This document shows positions 28,278 to 38,227 of a DNA stretch of 64,000 nucleotides, one piece after another (the stretch's first letter is position 1; every line of letters starts with the position of its first letter). The notes under the pieces were generated by a model. It ran no database searches. It was given only the letters and a program-made list of their open reading frames with translations, and was not told the origin of the DNA. A program made the translations under genes and the position numbers. Origin of the DNA: CAKMZU01 sp965248335 (GTDB lineage: Bacteria; Pseudomonadota; Gammaproteobacteria; Pseudomonadales; DT-91); contig CBDFIY010000003.1 in the NCBI GenBank assembly GCA_965248335.1, positions 124,001-188,000 on the forward strand. The letters are read 5' to 3'.

Positions 28278-28652
28278 ATGTTGCTTCGATCGGCTATGTT
28301 CGTACTTTTTATTTGGCACCTCAGCGCTGTGAGTACCATTGCCTCGAATGATTTACGTGCATGCGGCGTTGTTAAGCTTCAGAATAAAGACATTTTTTTT
28401 CAAATCCTGTTTCCTTTTGTGCGAGAAGTGCAGGATCTTGAGAATGATTGTTATGAAGTTGAGTATAAAGAACCGGTTTTCGGTAGCTCGACAAGAGAGT
28501 TACACATACCTAAAGGCTATGATTTAGCCGCAGTAGAGTCCACTTATTATTTAGATGATTTGCGCAAAGAAATTAAGAGTAAGGACGCTAATCTGGAGGG
28601 GTACGATATTTTATTTTATAGTGATAATAAAAAAAATATTAGCCCTAACTAA
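28278..28652 (+). CDS. Short exported protein of unknown function
   Basis: From the ATG at 28278 the protein has 124 residues and begins MLLRSAMFVLFIWHLSAVST, a likely signal peptide. The rest is polar with two cysteines (ACGVV and NDCYEV) that could form a disulfide in the periplasm. An earlier in-frame ATG at 28251 would overlap thrB by 23 bases and has no better ribosome site, so I prefer 28278, 4 bases after the thrB stop. Function unknown. Confidence 0.5.
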   Translation: MLLRSAMFVLFIWHLSAVSTIASNDLRACGVVKLQNKDIFFQILFPFVREVQDLENDCYEVEYKEPVFGSSTRELHIPKGYDLAAVESTYYLDDLRKEIKSKDANLEGYDILFYSDNKKNISPN

Positions 28653-28693
28653 GATTGTGGTCATTCAAAGTTAGAGAGTAGGCATTGATAAGA

Positions 28694-28996
28694 ATGAAAG
28701 AACGTAAAAAGAAAGCAGAAAATTATTGGAATTTAGGCTTGCAGGCTGAAAGTGAGAATGATCTCCCTAAGGCATACGAACATTACACGCAAGCGCATAA
28801 TCTCATCATGGATTGCGCTAAGCTGCACGAAAGATCCCATCAACACCTAAAGCGGATCAATGCAAAAATGGGTAACCGAGGTGAGTGGGTAACGGATTGC
28901 TTGCTACACCTTTTTGCACCTTTAGGCGTGTTTGAGTTGGTCTCTTATTTTGCCAAAACGGATGCGTTTGGCAGTGAGATTTGCAAGCGTAGCTAA
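28694..28996 (+). CDS. Small TPR/MIT-like helical protein
   Basis: This protein of about 100 residues has an amphipathic helical pair, AENYWNLGLQAESENDLPKA then YEHYTQAHNLIMDC, that resembles one TPR or MIT-type repeat. A hydrophobic segment follows (TDCLLHLFAPLGVFELVSYF) that may touch the membrane. The ATG at 28694 is chosen over an in-frame TTG at 28685. It is convergent with yciH and overlaps its end by 4 bases. No known family is recognised. Confidence 0.5.
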   Translation: MKERKKKAENYWNLGLQAESENDLPKAYEHYTQAHNLIMDCAKLHERSHQHLKRINAKMGNRGEWVTDCLLHLFAPLGVFELVSYFAKTDAFGSEICKRS

Positions 28997-29337
28997 CCGC
29001 CTGACTGCTTGGTATCAAAGCCTTTCGCCTTGAGTAGTTCAAGTAATAAGGCGCGATGGTCGCCTTGAAATTCTAATACGCCGCCTTTGATAGCGCCGCC
29101 AACCCCGCACTTCTTTTTCAGTGTTTTGTGCAGAGTTTTTAATTCATCTGGGGGCAAGGGAAGGCCGGTCACGAGCGTTACGCCAGCACCTTTTCTACCT
29201 TTGGTCTCACGTTGGATACGCACGCGACCATCGCCTTTAATGCGTGTGTCTTTACATTTCCCAGCATGTTTTTTTTCGCCGCAATGTGGGCAAAGGCTTC
29301 CGTGTTCTGTGGAGTACACCAAGTTTTTTGATTTCAT
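28993..29337 (-). CDS. yciH: YciH/SUI1-family translation factor homologue
   Basis: The 114-residue protein has an N-terminal zinc-ribbon-like CPHCG...C segment and the SUI1 fold: GVTLVTGLPLPPDELKTL, KKCGVGGAIKGGVLEFQGDH. It is the bacterial relative of eukaryotic eIF1 and is thought to influence initiation fidelity. Its start overlaps the stop of the NADAR gene by 4 bases, so the two genes are translationally coupled. Length and motifs are normal. Confidence 0.9.
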   Translation of the reverse strand: MKSKNLVYSTEHGSLCPHCGEKKHAGKCKDTRIKGDGRVRIQRETKGRKGAGVTLVTGLPLPPDELKTLHKTLKKKCGVGGAIKGGVLEFQGDHRALLLELLKAKGFDTKQSGG

Positions 29338-29798
29338 GCTTCTTCTCGTAATTTTTCCCTGACGGCCATCAACACTTTACCGTAGTGATTTTCACCGCGT
29401 CTGTCGCGGCCGCAGCCCCAAAAGTAGTCGTAATTGTTACTTTCAACGATTTGTTTATCGTCCGTATTTAAAAGCAATTGCGCAATATCTGGGTGTGTTT
29501 TCATTTTGGTATACACCGCGCGTGTCATCATCACTATTTTAATCGTCTTCCAGTCTTTGCGACGTTTTTTAAAACGGTTGCGGCCGAGATTTTGTGCGGC
29601 CTTGGGTGACTCTGCGAGAGCAATCTTTTTTTGATAGCGCGTATCCTCGAATTTTTTCGCCTGATAATAATGCATCACCGTGGGCCAGTTTTCATCGTCC
29701 AAAGAAAAGCTATGTGCCGAGTAGCTGCTCAAAGGTTCATCGGGGTCTGATTGGGCTAAGAATACAGCATTGTCATCAAGTTGAGGAAATAAAGACAT
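29334..29798 (-). CDS. NADAR-family protein (YbiA-like)
   Basis: This 154-residue protein matches the NADAR family: WPTVMHYYQAKKF, IALAESPKAAQNLGR, RKDWKTIKIVMMTRAV, NYDYFWGCGRDRRGENHYG and a final LMAVREKL. Family members hydrolyse N-glycosidic bonds; some act on reactive riboflavin intermediates and others remove ADP-ribose from guanine in DNA. It is the first gene of a two-gene unit with yciH. The role here could be metabolic repair or defence. Two macrodomain genes of the same broad ADP-ribose theme lie 16 kb away, but no functional link is shown. Confidence 0.88.
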   Translation of the reverse strand: MSLFPQLDDNAVFLAQSDPDEPLSSYSAHSFSLDDENWPTVMHYYQAKKFEDTRYQKKIALAESPKAAQNLGRNRFKKRRKDWKTIKIVMMTRAVYTKMKTHPDIAQLLLNTDDKQIVESNNYDYFWGCGRDRRGENHYGKVLMAVREKLREEA

Positions 29799-29951
29799 GA
29801 GTGATTAATCTTGCGATAAACGGTTGATTTTCCTTGATTACTGCTTGTTGTCAATGCCTAAGACAGTCGGTTCCACATGACACTGCGCACGGTATGAAAA
29901 AAAAGCTGCACTATAATGTAGGCATGTTAATTTCTTGCTTGCTACGTTCTT

Positions 29952-31787
29952 ATGATAAATAAATTACCCCTTTGTTGTTTATACAGTTTTTTGAGTGTTT
30001 CTCTTATTGGTTGTAGCGATGGTAGTCAAAGAAGGCACTCAGTTAACCAAGGCGCGTTATCAGCGCAGTCAAGTAATAAAAATATCTCACGTATAAACCA
30101 AACATCTTTATTCGAAGATGAAACCGCGCAGGAAAAAGCCACAATTATTTCAGAGAGTAAAACAAAGACGAGTACGAAAGCGACTTCGGGTGAAAAATCG
30201 AGCTTGGCGTCGTTTTATCGCATGGAGGACGCACTGCAATCGGATGACCCCTGCCAAAGAAAACCGGGTTTGCTGGATAACGTAGGGGTACAAGATTTTA
30301 CGCCAGAAACGGATAGCCAGCATTTATTGGTTCGCTGCAGTTTAGTGGGGTTTATAGAGGATGCGTGCAAACTGAATGAGCTGGATTTTATAAGCAATGC
30401 ATACCCTACGGTAACCCGCGAAAATATTTTGTCTCGAACGTTAGTCACCCAGCCTTGGATGCTGAAGAACTTTACGGAATTCTTAAATTTTTTACCCGAT
30501 GACGTTTTGCCATTATTTGGCAGTGTGACCGCAGGGCTATCGCGCTATGTTTTTGATCAGTTCGCTTAAAAATCATACTACAAAGCAGATGGCTGATTGT
30601 ATTTCAATCAGTTTATGGGTATGAATTAGCCCGCTACTGAAAAACTACACTTCTCTTTTGTATTCAAATTACAAAAGAGTGTTAATTTAGAAACCAACAC
30701 TAAATTATTAGCGGGTTTAGATTAAAAAATAAACATTTTGTTTGATTGTCGCCGATCTTGTTAATATCGTAGTGCGATTGCCCTGAGTGTGACCGCCATC
30801 GTATTGCACGAAAACATCAAACCGTCTTTCTTTTTAGCGGTGACAGGTGCCGTTTATTTGGATCCCAATTATTTATGGTTAACGCTTGAGCAGAAACAAT
30901 CGCTCAAAAAAACCGTCGACTTCAGACAATGCTTAAATAAAAGTGCTGTATCAAAAGAAACCAAAACTATCGATAAACCTGCCGATATTCGAAATGCGTT
31001 GCAGTTCTTGCCGTTAACACGTTATGTGAAAGATGGGGCTTTTGCTTTGTCGAATACAGATGGTTCTCGTGAAGATCTACACGTTTGTCATGGCTTGGCA
31101 TCTGTGGTTCTACATGAGTTAGCCCATGCTGTGGATAAGTTTCCCGCCAATTTACTCACGCAAGCGGATAAAGCATTAACGCCTATGGCCGTTAGCCAGT
31201 CATTGGATACGCAGCATCTAGGAGTTGCCGGAAATGTGCTGCATTCAGATTACCCCCTAAATAACGCAATATTGACCGGTCTTGCAGGTGTTATGTTTCA
31301 AGGACAAACCTTAACGGATGATATTAGCGCATTGACGGCCTTGGGTGTTGGACAGCAAATTGACACGGATCAAGCCAATGACCTTTATAACTATTCAAAA
31401 ACCAGTGAAGATGTCGCCATGTTGTTTGAAGAATATATGATGAAAAGGCTGTTTGATATTGATCGGGAAATCGCTTTTGTGACGCCGGTGAGTGAAGCGA
31501 TTACTCGCTGTAAAGATCTACGTTTTGACTACCAAAAGGTCAACCGTATCGCCTCTGTTATCCCTAGAGCTGAATCCGTAGTCGCCAAGATCTTGCCTGA
31601 TTATTATCAAACAGTGGTAGCCAATGATGCGCTAACGGTTAAATCAACCGATTTTAGTTGGTGTAATGTGCCTCAGCCTCATAGCCCTGTCGTTACAGAT
31701 CAAGTGCTAAGGGATAACGAGCTCGATTGCGTTAACTTATTTGAAAAACGTTTCCACCAGAAAGTGCATCAAAAAGCAGGGCTTTAG
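29952..31787 (+). pseudogene. Lipoprotein with HExxH metalloprotease motif, split by a MITE
   Basis: The left half (29952-30531) encodes a lipoprotein signal (SVSLIGCSDG) and a polar region. The right half (from 30796) encodes a domain with VVLHELAHAVD, an HExxH zinc-peptidase motif, and a downstream SEDVAMLFEEYMMKRLF that could supply the third ligand. A 254-bp element sits between them with the 10-bp duplication AGTGTGACCG on each side. Removing the element and one duplication gives 1572 bp, exactly 524 codons in one frame (...LFGSVTAIVLHEN...). So the intact ancestor was a 523-residue surface or periplasmic lipoprotein, probably a zinc peptidase. As it stands, the left fragment ends 11 residues inside the element. 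The right part could at most start at a GTG and would lack the signal. The peptidase family is not assigned. Confidence 0.85.
30532..30785. mobile_element. 254-bp MITE, copy 1
   Basis: The element begins CAGGGCTATCGCGCTATG and ends with the imperfect inverse (CATAGTGCGAT...-type: CGTAGTGCGATTGCCCTG). It is flanked by perfect 10-bp duplications AGTGTGACCG (30522-30531 and 30786-30795). It encodes no transposase. Inside it can form long hairpins, for example AGCCCGCTA / TAGCGGGTT and CTGATTG / CAATCAG. It is identical by eye to the copy at 49102-49355, so both moved recently. Confidence 0.92.
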
Positions 31788-33361
31788 TTGGGCTCAAAAT
31801 GTAAATGTGTTGCTGTCGGTAGTGTTTTTTCAAAATCCTTTAAAAGCTTCCTAATACCTTTTTCTGCTGATTTGTTGGTGGCAAAGATACAGATATTATG
31901 TAGCGAAACAATTTTTGGTATACTCCCCGATAGTTCAGCCACCTTTACCCAGTTTGGAGGTACATTAGGGAACCAATTGGGTGCTTGATAAATCATTGCT
32001 AGGTCAACTTGATATGCTTTAGTGAGATCACCCATCCATTTTACGCCACCAGCTTTTCTCAGTTGCCGTGCTTGGCTTGATCCCAAGCCCCATAAATCCA
32101 AAACATATTCATCATTGTTAAAACTGACTAAGCCAAGATCGTTGACGGCAACAGGTTTCTGGTAAAAGTCGGTAATGAACCGGCTCATTTGTGCTTGTTG
32201 GTGATAAATGTTGCTTGCTGCCATGGGTGTTGTGATGATAGCCGCCGTGTGTTCTATACTGCCGATGAAAATAAATAAAATCATGATAGCGCGACTGATT
32301 TTCTTCCATAGCGATTTTTCTTTTGTTAACACAGGAACTGCATACAAACAGAAAATTCCTGCGCCAGCATAGACCCAAATATAAAGCTCATAACGGAAGT
32401 ACCAGCCTGTTCTACCAAAGAACAGGTGCAGCAAGATGCTGACCGCAAGGGATGCATAAAAAAGCCGTTGAGGTTTCCCGATATAACGAAACCAAGCCGT
32501 ATGTAAAAACAGCATTGCACATAAAACCAAGGCAATACTTTTGGGGTAATGGAGGTTGACCCATAGGTTGTGGAATACTTTGCCAAGGCCTTGTGCTGGG
32601 CTGGATTTAATCAGTATAGAATCGGGCAGAAAACTTAAACCAAGCTGAAGCAAAAAGAATGAAAAGAGAACCAAACCACCTACGATGGCCGCCAGTATGA
32701 GAATGGATGACATTTTTCTACCGCTAAAAAACAAATAAAATAAAGCACCTCCTGATATAGCAAGGCATTCATAACGTATAAAAGGTGCAATAAAAATGAC
32801 AATCCAAAGCCACCAATCAGTTTTCTGTGTCTGCAAATGCTTGAACAATCCGTAAAAAATAAGGAGTGACATGAGTACCTGAAGCTGGTGCTCCATACCC
32901 ACAAAACTAAGCCCAATCATGTTACTTAGTAGGACGAAGAGCAGTAAAAATACCAATATAACGTTATGACTGAATGCACCCGCATGCCTTATGTTATTTA
33001 CTTGTTGAATCAGGCGGGAAAAAATACTGAGTGAGAGTAGCCCAAATACGATGTTCAGCAACCAAAGCGCAAAGTCTGCTTGTTTTAATGCCGAAAGTGG
33101 CGCAATAAGGAAGGGCCAAAGTATGGATGATGACGGCGCAGAAAATTCGTTTGCGTTGATACCATAATGGCCGTCAAGTAAGTGCTGAGCAAGGGCTAAA
33201 TGGATATAAGGATCATCAAGCGTGAAGCTAAAGTTTCCTTGTGTTAATACGAGACTGGCCATCAATATAAAAGCAAAAAAGGCGATTGTTATGCTGATTG
33301 CATAGGTTAGAGGACTGGAATAATACTGCTTCGATATTGGCCGTGCGTTAACAGTGCGCAT
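31784..33361 (-). CDS. GT-C-type polytopic membrane protein, probable glycosyltransferase
   Basis: This 525-residue protein has about ten or more hydrophobic helices and an early acidic motif in an extracytoplasmic loop, FTLDDPYIHLALAQHLLDGH. This fits the GT-C fold of lipid-linked-sugar glycosyltransferases, where a DD or DE pair in the first loop is catalytic. The segment NMIGLSFVGMEHQLQVLMSL is also typical. A soluble domain of about 120 residues follows the last helix. It would transfer a sugar from a lipid carrier in the periplasm. No sugar-synthesis genes flank it. It overlaps the broken metalloprotease gene by 4 bases at their convergent ends. Confidence 0.7.
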   Translation of the reverse strand: MRTVNARPISKQYYSSPLTYAISITIAFFAFILMASLVLTQGNFSFTLDDPYIHLALAQHLLDGHYGINANEFSAPSSSILWPFLIAPLSALKQADFALWLLNIVFGLLSLSIFSRLIQQVNNIRHAGAFSHNVILVFLLLFVLLSNMIGLSFVGMEHQLQVLMSLLIFYGLFKHLQTQKTDWWLWIVIFIAPFIRYECLAISGGALFYLFFSGRKMSSILILAAIVGGLVLFSFFLLQLGLSFLPDSILIKSSPAQGLGKVFHNLWVNLHYPKSIALVLCAMLFLHTAWFRYIGKPQRLFYASLAVSILLHLFFGRTGWYFRYELYIWVYAGAGIFCLYAVPVLTKEKSLWKKISRAIMILFIFIGSIEHTAAIITTPMAASNIYHQQAQMSRFITDFYQKPVAVNDLGLVSFNNDEYVLDLWGLGSSQARQLRKAGGVKWMGDLTKAYQVDLAMIYQAPNWFPNVPPNWVKVAELSGSIPKIVSLHNICIFATNKSAEKGIRKLLKDFEKTLPTATHLHFEPN

Positions 33362-36207
33362 TGAGGTATTCTTGTTTTTTTTATTGTTATATAGCTACAA
33401 GACGCATTGTAATCGTGCACTTACCTTGTTTGATAGCACCAATGTGTGGACTTAGGCATTATCTCACATGCAAGTGATTACTCTTGCTGCATATTGTTTG
33501 CTGATTCACTACGGCCACGTAAGATACGAACATTTTTTCCTCTTGAGTCAGTGTAGTAGCCATCTATTGCCTGACTTGATTGAGGCTTACTCATTTTCGC
33601 AGGGTCGTAAATTTTGTGTCCACCTTTTTCATAGAAGTCTTTTTCGCTGGTGAAGTTGTCAGTTTGGCTGGAAAAGAGCTGCTTAGTGAGCCCTGTATCT
33701 GCAGTCAAATCTGTTTTCTTACCTGTTGCTTTGATAACGCTTGGGTGTACTATGGCTTGACCTGTACCTGAACTGGCTCCTATCCGAGAAATACTTTCAT
33801 AGGTTGGTGACAATTGGGTCTTTTTATAGAAGCTATCAGCAAATTTTTGCATAAATGAGTTTGTATACCAGTGGCTTCTGCCGAGTGAGCAACCATCCAT
33901 ATTGATATGGTTTGGCGTTATGGCGCTTGTTGAGATTGATAGCGGCCTGTTAAACTTTTCGCTGTATGCCTTATTGGCGGCATCTGGGAGTTTATTGAGT
34001 AGATTTTGCATGGAGTTAGTGAGTTGCTTTACGCTATGCCCACCATGTGAGTATTCTGAGCCATGACCAAAAGGATTCCAGATGACTTTATCCCGGAATT
34101 CTGGCTGAGCAAATTTAGCAAGATTATCAATACCATTTGTGATACGAAAATCGCCTTCTTTATTCATTTGTACAAGAATACTGTGATCAGGGTAGCGCAT
34201 GAATTTCCTATAAATAGCTTGATTGATAGCATAACTATCGTTTTCAAGCTGTATGTAAACGCGTAATTCCTTGGGGCTTTTTCGGTTTCTCTCGCCATAT
34301 TCATCATTATATTGCTTTTCTAGCCCGGGTATTTCGCTGAATCTCTTTTTGATGGCATCATCTGCAATAATTGGCCAGTCTTTGAATTTCCCCTTTTTGT
34401 CCGTTTGCATTAAGTCTGGTCGGTATAAACTCTTAAGTTTAAATACAGAGGTTGGCGAGTTTTTTTTATTCGAACCTTGTTTGTGTATGCCTAGTACACG
34501 TGAAGCATTGGTATCGCTCTTGAAATAGAATTGGGAGTTTGTGGTTTTCGGTATTTCCTTAAGGGCAGACCCAAGTGTATACAAGCCTATTTGGGGAGTG
34601 TAAAAAGTTGGACCTTTATTAAATCTACAACGGTAAATACCTTTTTTAGATTCTATAGTGACATCTTCAAAGCCTGCGAGATCATGAGCTACTGACCTCC
34701 AGTCATCCTGAGATGAGTCTTCATGCCATTGCTTGTTATCGGAGTTCCACTTGAGTGGAAGAACATCCCCTTTATCTGGGTCAATCAACTTATCTCCGAT
34801 AAGGATCAATTGTTCTGTGTCTAGGTCGCCAGGGATTGCTTTAGCTTTTATTCTGTCGCTCTCTATTGCTTGATGGTAAACAGAAAATTTGTGACTGGTG
34901 AAATTGTAAACTGTAGTGATTCCAGAACCTAGTTCACTATAAGCTGTAAATTCTGAATCATTACCTGCCCACTGTGGAATGTGGCCCGCTAGGTTAGGGT
35001 CTTTTTTTATTAGGTAGTTAAGCCTCAAGCTCCCGGCAACGAGTAATATACCGGCGACACCTGCTAAAGAGCCGCCAACGATTGCCCCTATAGGTGTCTT
35101 ATTTTCTTTGACAACGGCTTTATCATCTTCATGCATTGTTGATAAGTCTGTGACTGCGTCTTTTTCCCAAAAATCGTCACCTGGCGTTGAATGTGCTAAA
35201 GGGGTTTGTAAGTAGAGGTGAAGTGATGTGGCCACGAATTTGCCCTCATCATGAGTGCCCTTTGCATTTAAACTAAACAATTTTTGTTCATAGTTATTTA
35301 GAAGTGGAGATATTTTTTCCATTAATTGGTCTAAATCTGTCAATTTTTCAACTGAATTTAGGTCACCTTCTTGATAGGTTAATGAAAAGCTTGTTGTTTC
35401 GGTTGTTTGTATTTCATTGATCTTTATTTCAGTGCTGATAGCGCTATCAACTAGGTTGGCAGTTATTCTGGTATCGTTGAGAGAGTCGAGAAAGAATAAC
35501 TGGCCATTGCCCTCGTCAGTTTTTTCATGAAATATTTGTGCTGTATTGTTGATAGAAAAGTCGAGAGAAATTTCGACATTTTTCATGCTTAAAACTTCTT
35601 CTTCAAGAGTTTCAAGGCTTGTCTCTGTTGTCGGTGTTAAGTGAGTCTTAATACGTATGTAGTCGCCAACAATAGGGCTAATCTCTTTCTGTTGTATTTC
35701 AATGAGCGAGCTTGCAAACTGTTCGTAACGCTTACCATCAAGGGTGAGTGGTTGAATGATAAGCTTTTTATTGCTTGCAATGACTTTTCCTTCAATGGTT
35801 GCAGGCTTGATATGAATGGATGATTGGCCATGACCTTCATATAAAATGATGGGCTGTCCGGAGTTGAGTGCCTTGTTATAAATAGTAGAGTTTATATAGG
35901 TCGATACTTTTTGTGGCAGGACGTGTGCCGACACGAAATTTATTTTCCGCTCAGGGTTGTAGTGGTGCCCCATGAGTTTCAATTCGCCTTCCGTATCAAT
36001 AAGCCAGCCTAGGAACTGATCTTGCGTGATCAGATGTACACTGTTTTCATCAATGTTGAAATCCCCTTGGATTAAAGACGCATTTGCTTGAATAGTGGCC
36101 CCTATAGCTCCTTCATCTAGGGTATAAGGGAAGTAGCATTTTAAACATTACCAGCGTATGATGCCCTACCATTACATGTCTAAAGTTGTTTATTCTCTAT
36201 TTTATTT

Positions 36208-36786
36208 ATGCCCACTTCAATTGATATAGAACCTGAGTATATTTCTCTCTTCAAATTAGCAGCCAGGCTATTAAAAAACCCTGAAAAAAGACTTTTTATG
36301 GCTGAAGTTTCTGAAACCCTTTGCAGTGGAAGTGCCCGGTTGACTGAATCAACCTTTGGGTTTGGACGAAAGGCGGTTGCATTAGGGATCAACGAAAAAA
36401 AAACTGGGATGATCTGTTATGGAAATTATGAACCCTGCGGAAAAAATAAATCCGAGGTTGCACTGGTAGGCCTTGAAGATGATATCCGTAGCCTGGTTGA
36501 GCCTGAAAGCCAAGCGGATTCACGGTTAAGAAATACATTTGCCTATACCCGCATAACGGCCAAAGTTGTACGGCAGAAGCTAGTCGAGGAAAAGAACTGG
36601 CAAGAAGACCTTCTACCTAAAGAGCGAACCATTAGCAATATCCTGAATAGGATGGGTTATAAGCTCCGCAAGGTGCAGAAATCCAAACCTGAAAAAAAAT
36701 ACCAGAAACTAACGCCATCTTCGACAACGTCAACAAAGTTAGAGCAGAAGCCAGTCAACGACAAAACACGTTGCAGATCAGCATAG
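36208..36786 (+). CDS. ISAzo13-like transposase, N-terminal reading frame
   Basis: The 192-residue frame holds the DNA-binding half of the transposase: SARLTESTFGFGRKAVALG (helix-turn-helix), LVEPESQADSRLRNTFAYTR and ERTISNILNRMGYKLRK, all typical of the ISAzo13/Rhodopirellula-type family. After an A8 run (36692-36699) this frame reads unrelated residues and stops. The -1 frame instead continues with IPETNAIFDNVNKVRAEAS and joins the next frame. The family protein is usually continuous, so the full enzyme here needs a -1 frameshift on A AAA AAA. Confidence 0.8.
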   Translation: MPTSIDIEPEYISLFKLAARLLKNPEKRLFMAEVSETLCSGSARLTESTFGFGRKAVALGINEKKTGMICYGNYEPCGKNKSEVALVGLEDDIRSLVEPESQADSRLRNTFAYTRITAKVVRQKLVEEKNWQEDLLPKERTISNILNRMGYKLRKVQKSKPEKKYQKLTPSSTTSTKLEQKPVNDKTRCRSA

Positions 36787-37430
36787 ACTGCAAGGCTACT
36801 GTTAATCTCGGCGACTTTTCCAGAGCGGGTAAATCTCGCGGAGCAGAAGTGGTCCAGGCGCTAGATCACGATATGGCAGATAAAGATAAAATGGTGCCAT
36901 TTGGGATTCTTAACCTAGATAACGATCAACTCCATGTTGTTTATGGACTCTCCTACAAGACGAGCGACTTTATTTGTGATGCACTGCAATTGTGGTGGGA
37001 GAATGTCAAAGAAGCTAACAAGGACAAAGATGAGCTGATTATTTATACAGACAATGGCCCGGAGAGTAATAGCCTGCGAACTCAGTTTCTTTTGCGGATG
37101 GTGCAATTTTCCAGTCAAACTGGGCTGAGAATCAGGCTGGTTTACTACCCTCCTTATCACAGCAAATATAATCCCATTGAAAGGCGGTGGGCTTTTTTGG
37201 AAAGCCATTGGAATGGCACACTTCTAAATTCAGTTCATGTGGTGGTGGAGTGGACAAAAAGTCTTGTGCATAAATGTAAAAAAACAATTGTTGATTTAAT
37301 TGATAAGGTTTATACGAAAGGTGTAAGGCCAAGTAAGGAAGTGCTTGACGAGATTCAACCCCACATTACAAGACATGCCGAGCTGAAAAAGTGGGATGTG
37401 ACTATACACCCAAAAAAGGTATCTTCTTAA
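36771..37430 (+). CDS. ISAzo13-like transposase, catalytic reading frame
   Basis: This frame carries the DDE domain: LQISIDCKATVNLGDFSR (first Asp), LIIYTDNGPESNSLR (second Asp) and YYPPYHSKYNPIERRWAFLE (Glu), followed by the usual C-terminal tail. The useful product is the fusion made by -1 frameshifting from the preceding frame at the A8 run; independent translation from the ATG at 36771 would give a catalytic part without DNA binding. All three catalytic residues are present, so the element may still be active. Confidence 0.8.
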   Translation: MQISIDCKATVNLGDFSRAGKSRGAEVVQALDHDMADKDKMVPFGILNLDNDQLHVVYGLSYKTSDFICDALQLWWENVKEANKDKDELIIYTDNGPESNSLRTQFLLRMVQFSSQTGLRIRLVYYPPYHSKYNPIERRWAFLESHWNGTLLNSVHVVVEWTKSLVHKCKKTIVDLIDKVYTKGVRPSKEVLDEIQPHITRHAELKKWDVTIHPKKVSS

Positions 37431-38227
37431 ATGCTGCCTCCCTAAGTACTTTGTATCAAGCCATTTACTCGGGAAGGTGTTGAGTTAATAGGTAATGTTT
37501 TTCCTCCTATATTGGCTAAAAATTTCTCAGAAGAAGACAAACCAGTTATTTTCCCCTCAATGATAAGCTTATCAACACGGGTTATATCAAATTGTGGATG
37601 AAATTGAATAAATGTGTTGTTGGCTATAGAGGGCTTAACAGGGCCTCCTAGCACTTTTTGATCAGTGCATAAATTGACCGGAGAAAAGCATTTTCTCTCT
37701 GTATTTATCATTAATTGCACACCCCATAACTCGATGTTTCATACCCTTTTTGCTTTGATCATTAAGTGTTAACAAATTCATACAGTGACGCTTTATTGTA
37801 GCAATATTGAGCCCAGCGGAATGAAGCTGGCAGTCATCTTCTTTAAAAGTAACATCTAACCGCCAATGCAGTTTATTTTCTATTTCCCAGTGTCCCCTAA
37901 TGGCTTTCGCCGCATGCTTTGCATCAGGAGAGCGTGAGCTAATATACCAGGAAACTTCTTTAGACTCCCCTTTATTTGAAGACCGATGCCGCTCAACACG
38001 CACAGCCGAACTCAAGCCGCTCCAAGGTTTAGCCTTATCTACCCAGTCTGTTAATTCAAAGTGCTGATATTTCCTTATCTCTAATCGACCATGCCCTTTA
38101 TTCGCCTCCTCAAAATATGAGGTCTTATTTTCTTCATAACCATCACGTTCAAGCTTGTGATGAAAAGCTTGGATTTCTTCCAGCAACCCCGGTAGATTTC
38201 AACATACTTGTCGCCTAAAGTTTACTT

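Larger units (their letters stand above)
36128..37442 (+). mobile_element. ISAzo13-like insertion sequence
   Basis: A 1315-bp element with imperfect terminal inverted repeats GGGAAGTAGCATTT / GGGAGGCAGCATTT (right end read in reverse). It is flanked by a 3-bp duplication TAA (36125-36127 and 37443-37445). It carries one transposase read through a probable frameshift. Its removal restores the reading frame of the lipoprotein gene it interrupts. Confidence 0.85.

Noticed and set aside
30789..31787. Independent 332-residue metalloprotease-like gene starting at a GTG
   Set aside because: The GTG lies in the target duplication of the MITE; the frame is the second half of the interrupted lipoprotein gene.
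37442..37720. 92-residue gene between the two insertion elements
   Set aside because: Its start comes from the ISAs1-like element's end and the rest is the middle fragment of the broken lipoprotein gene.
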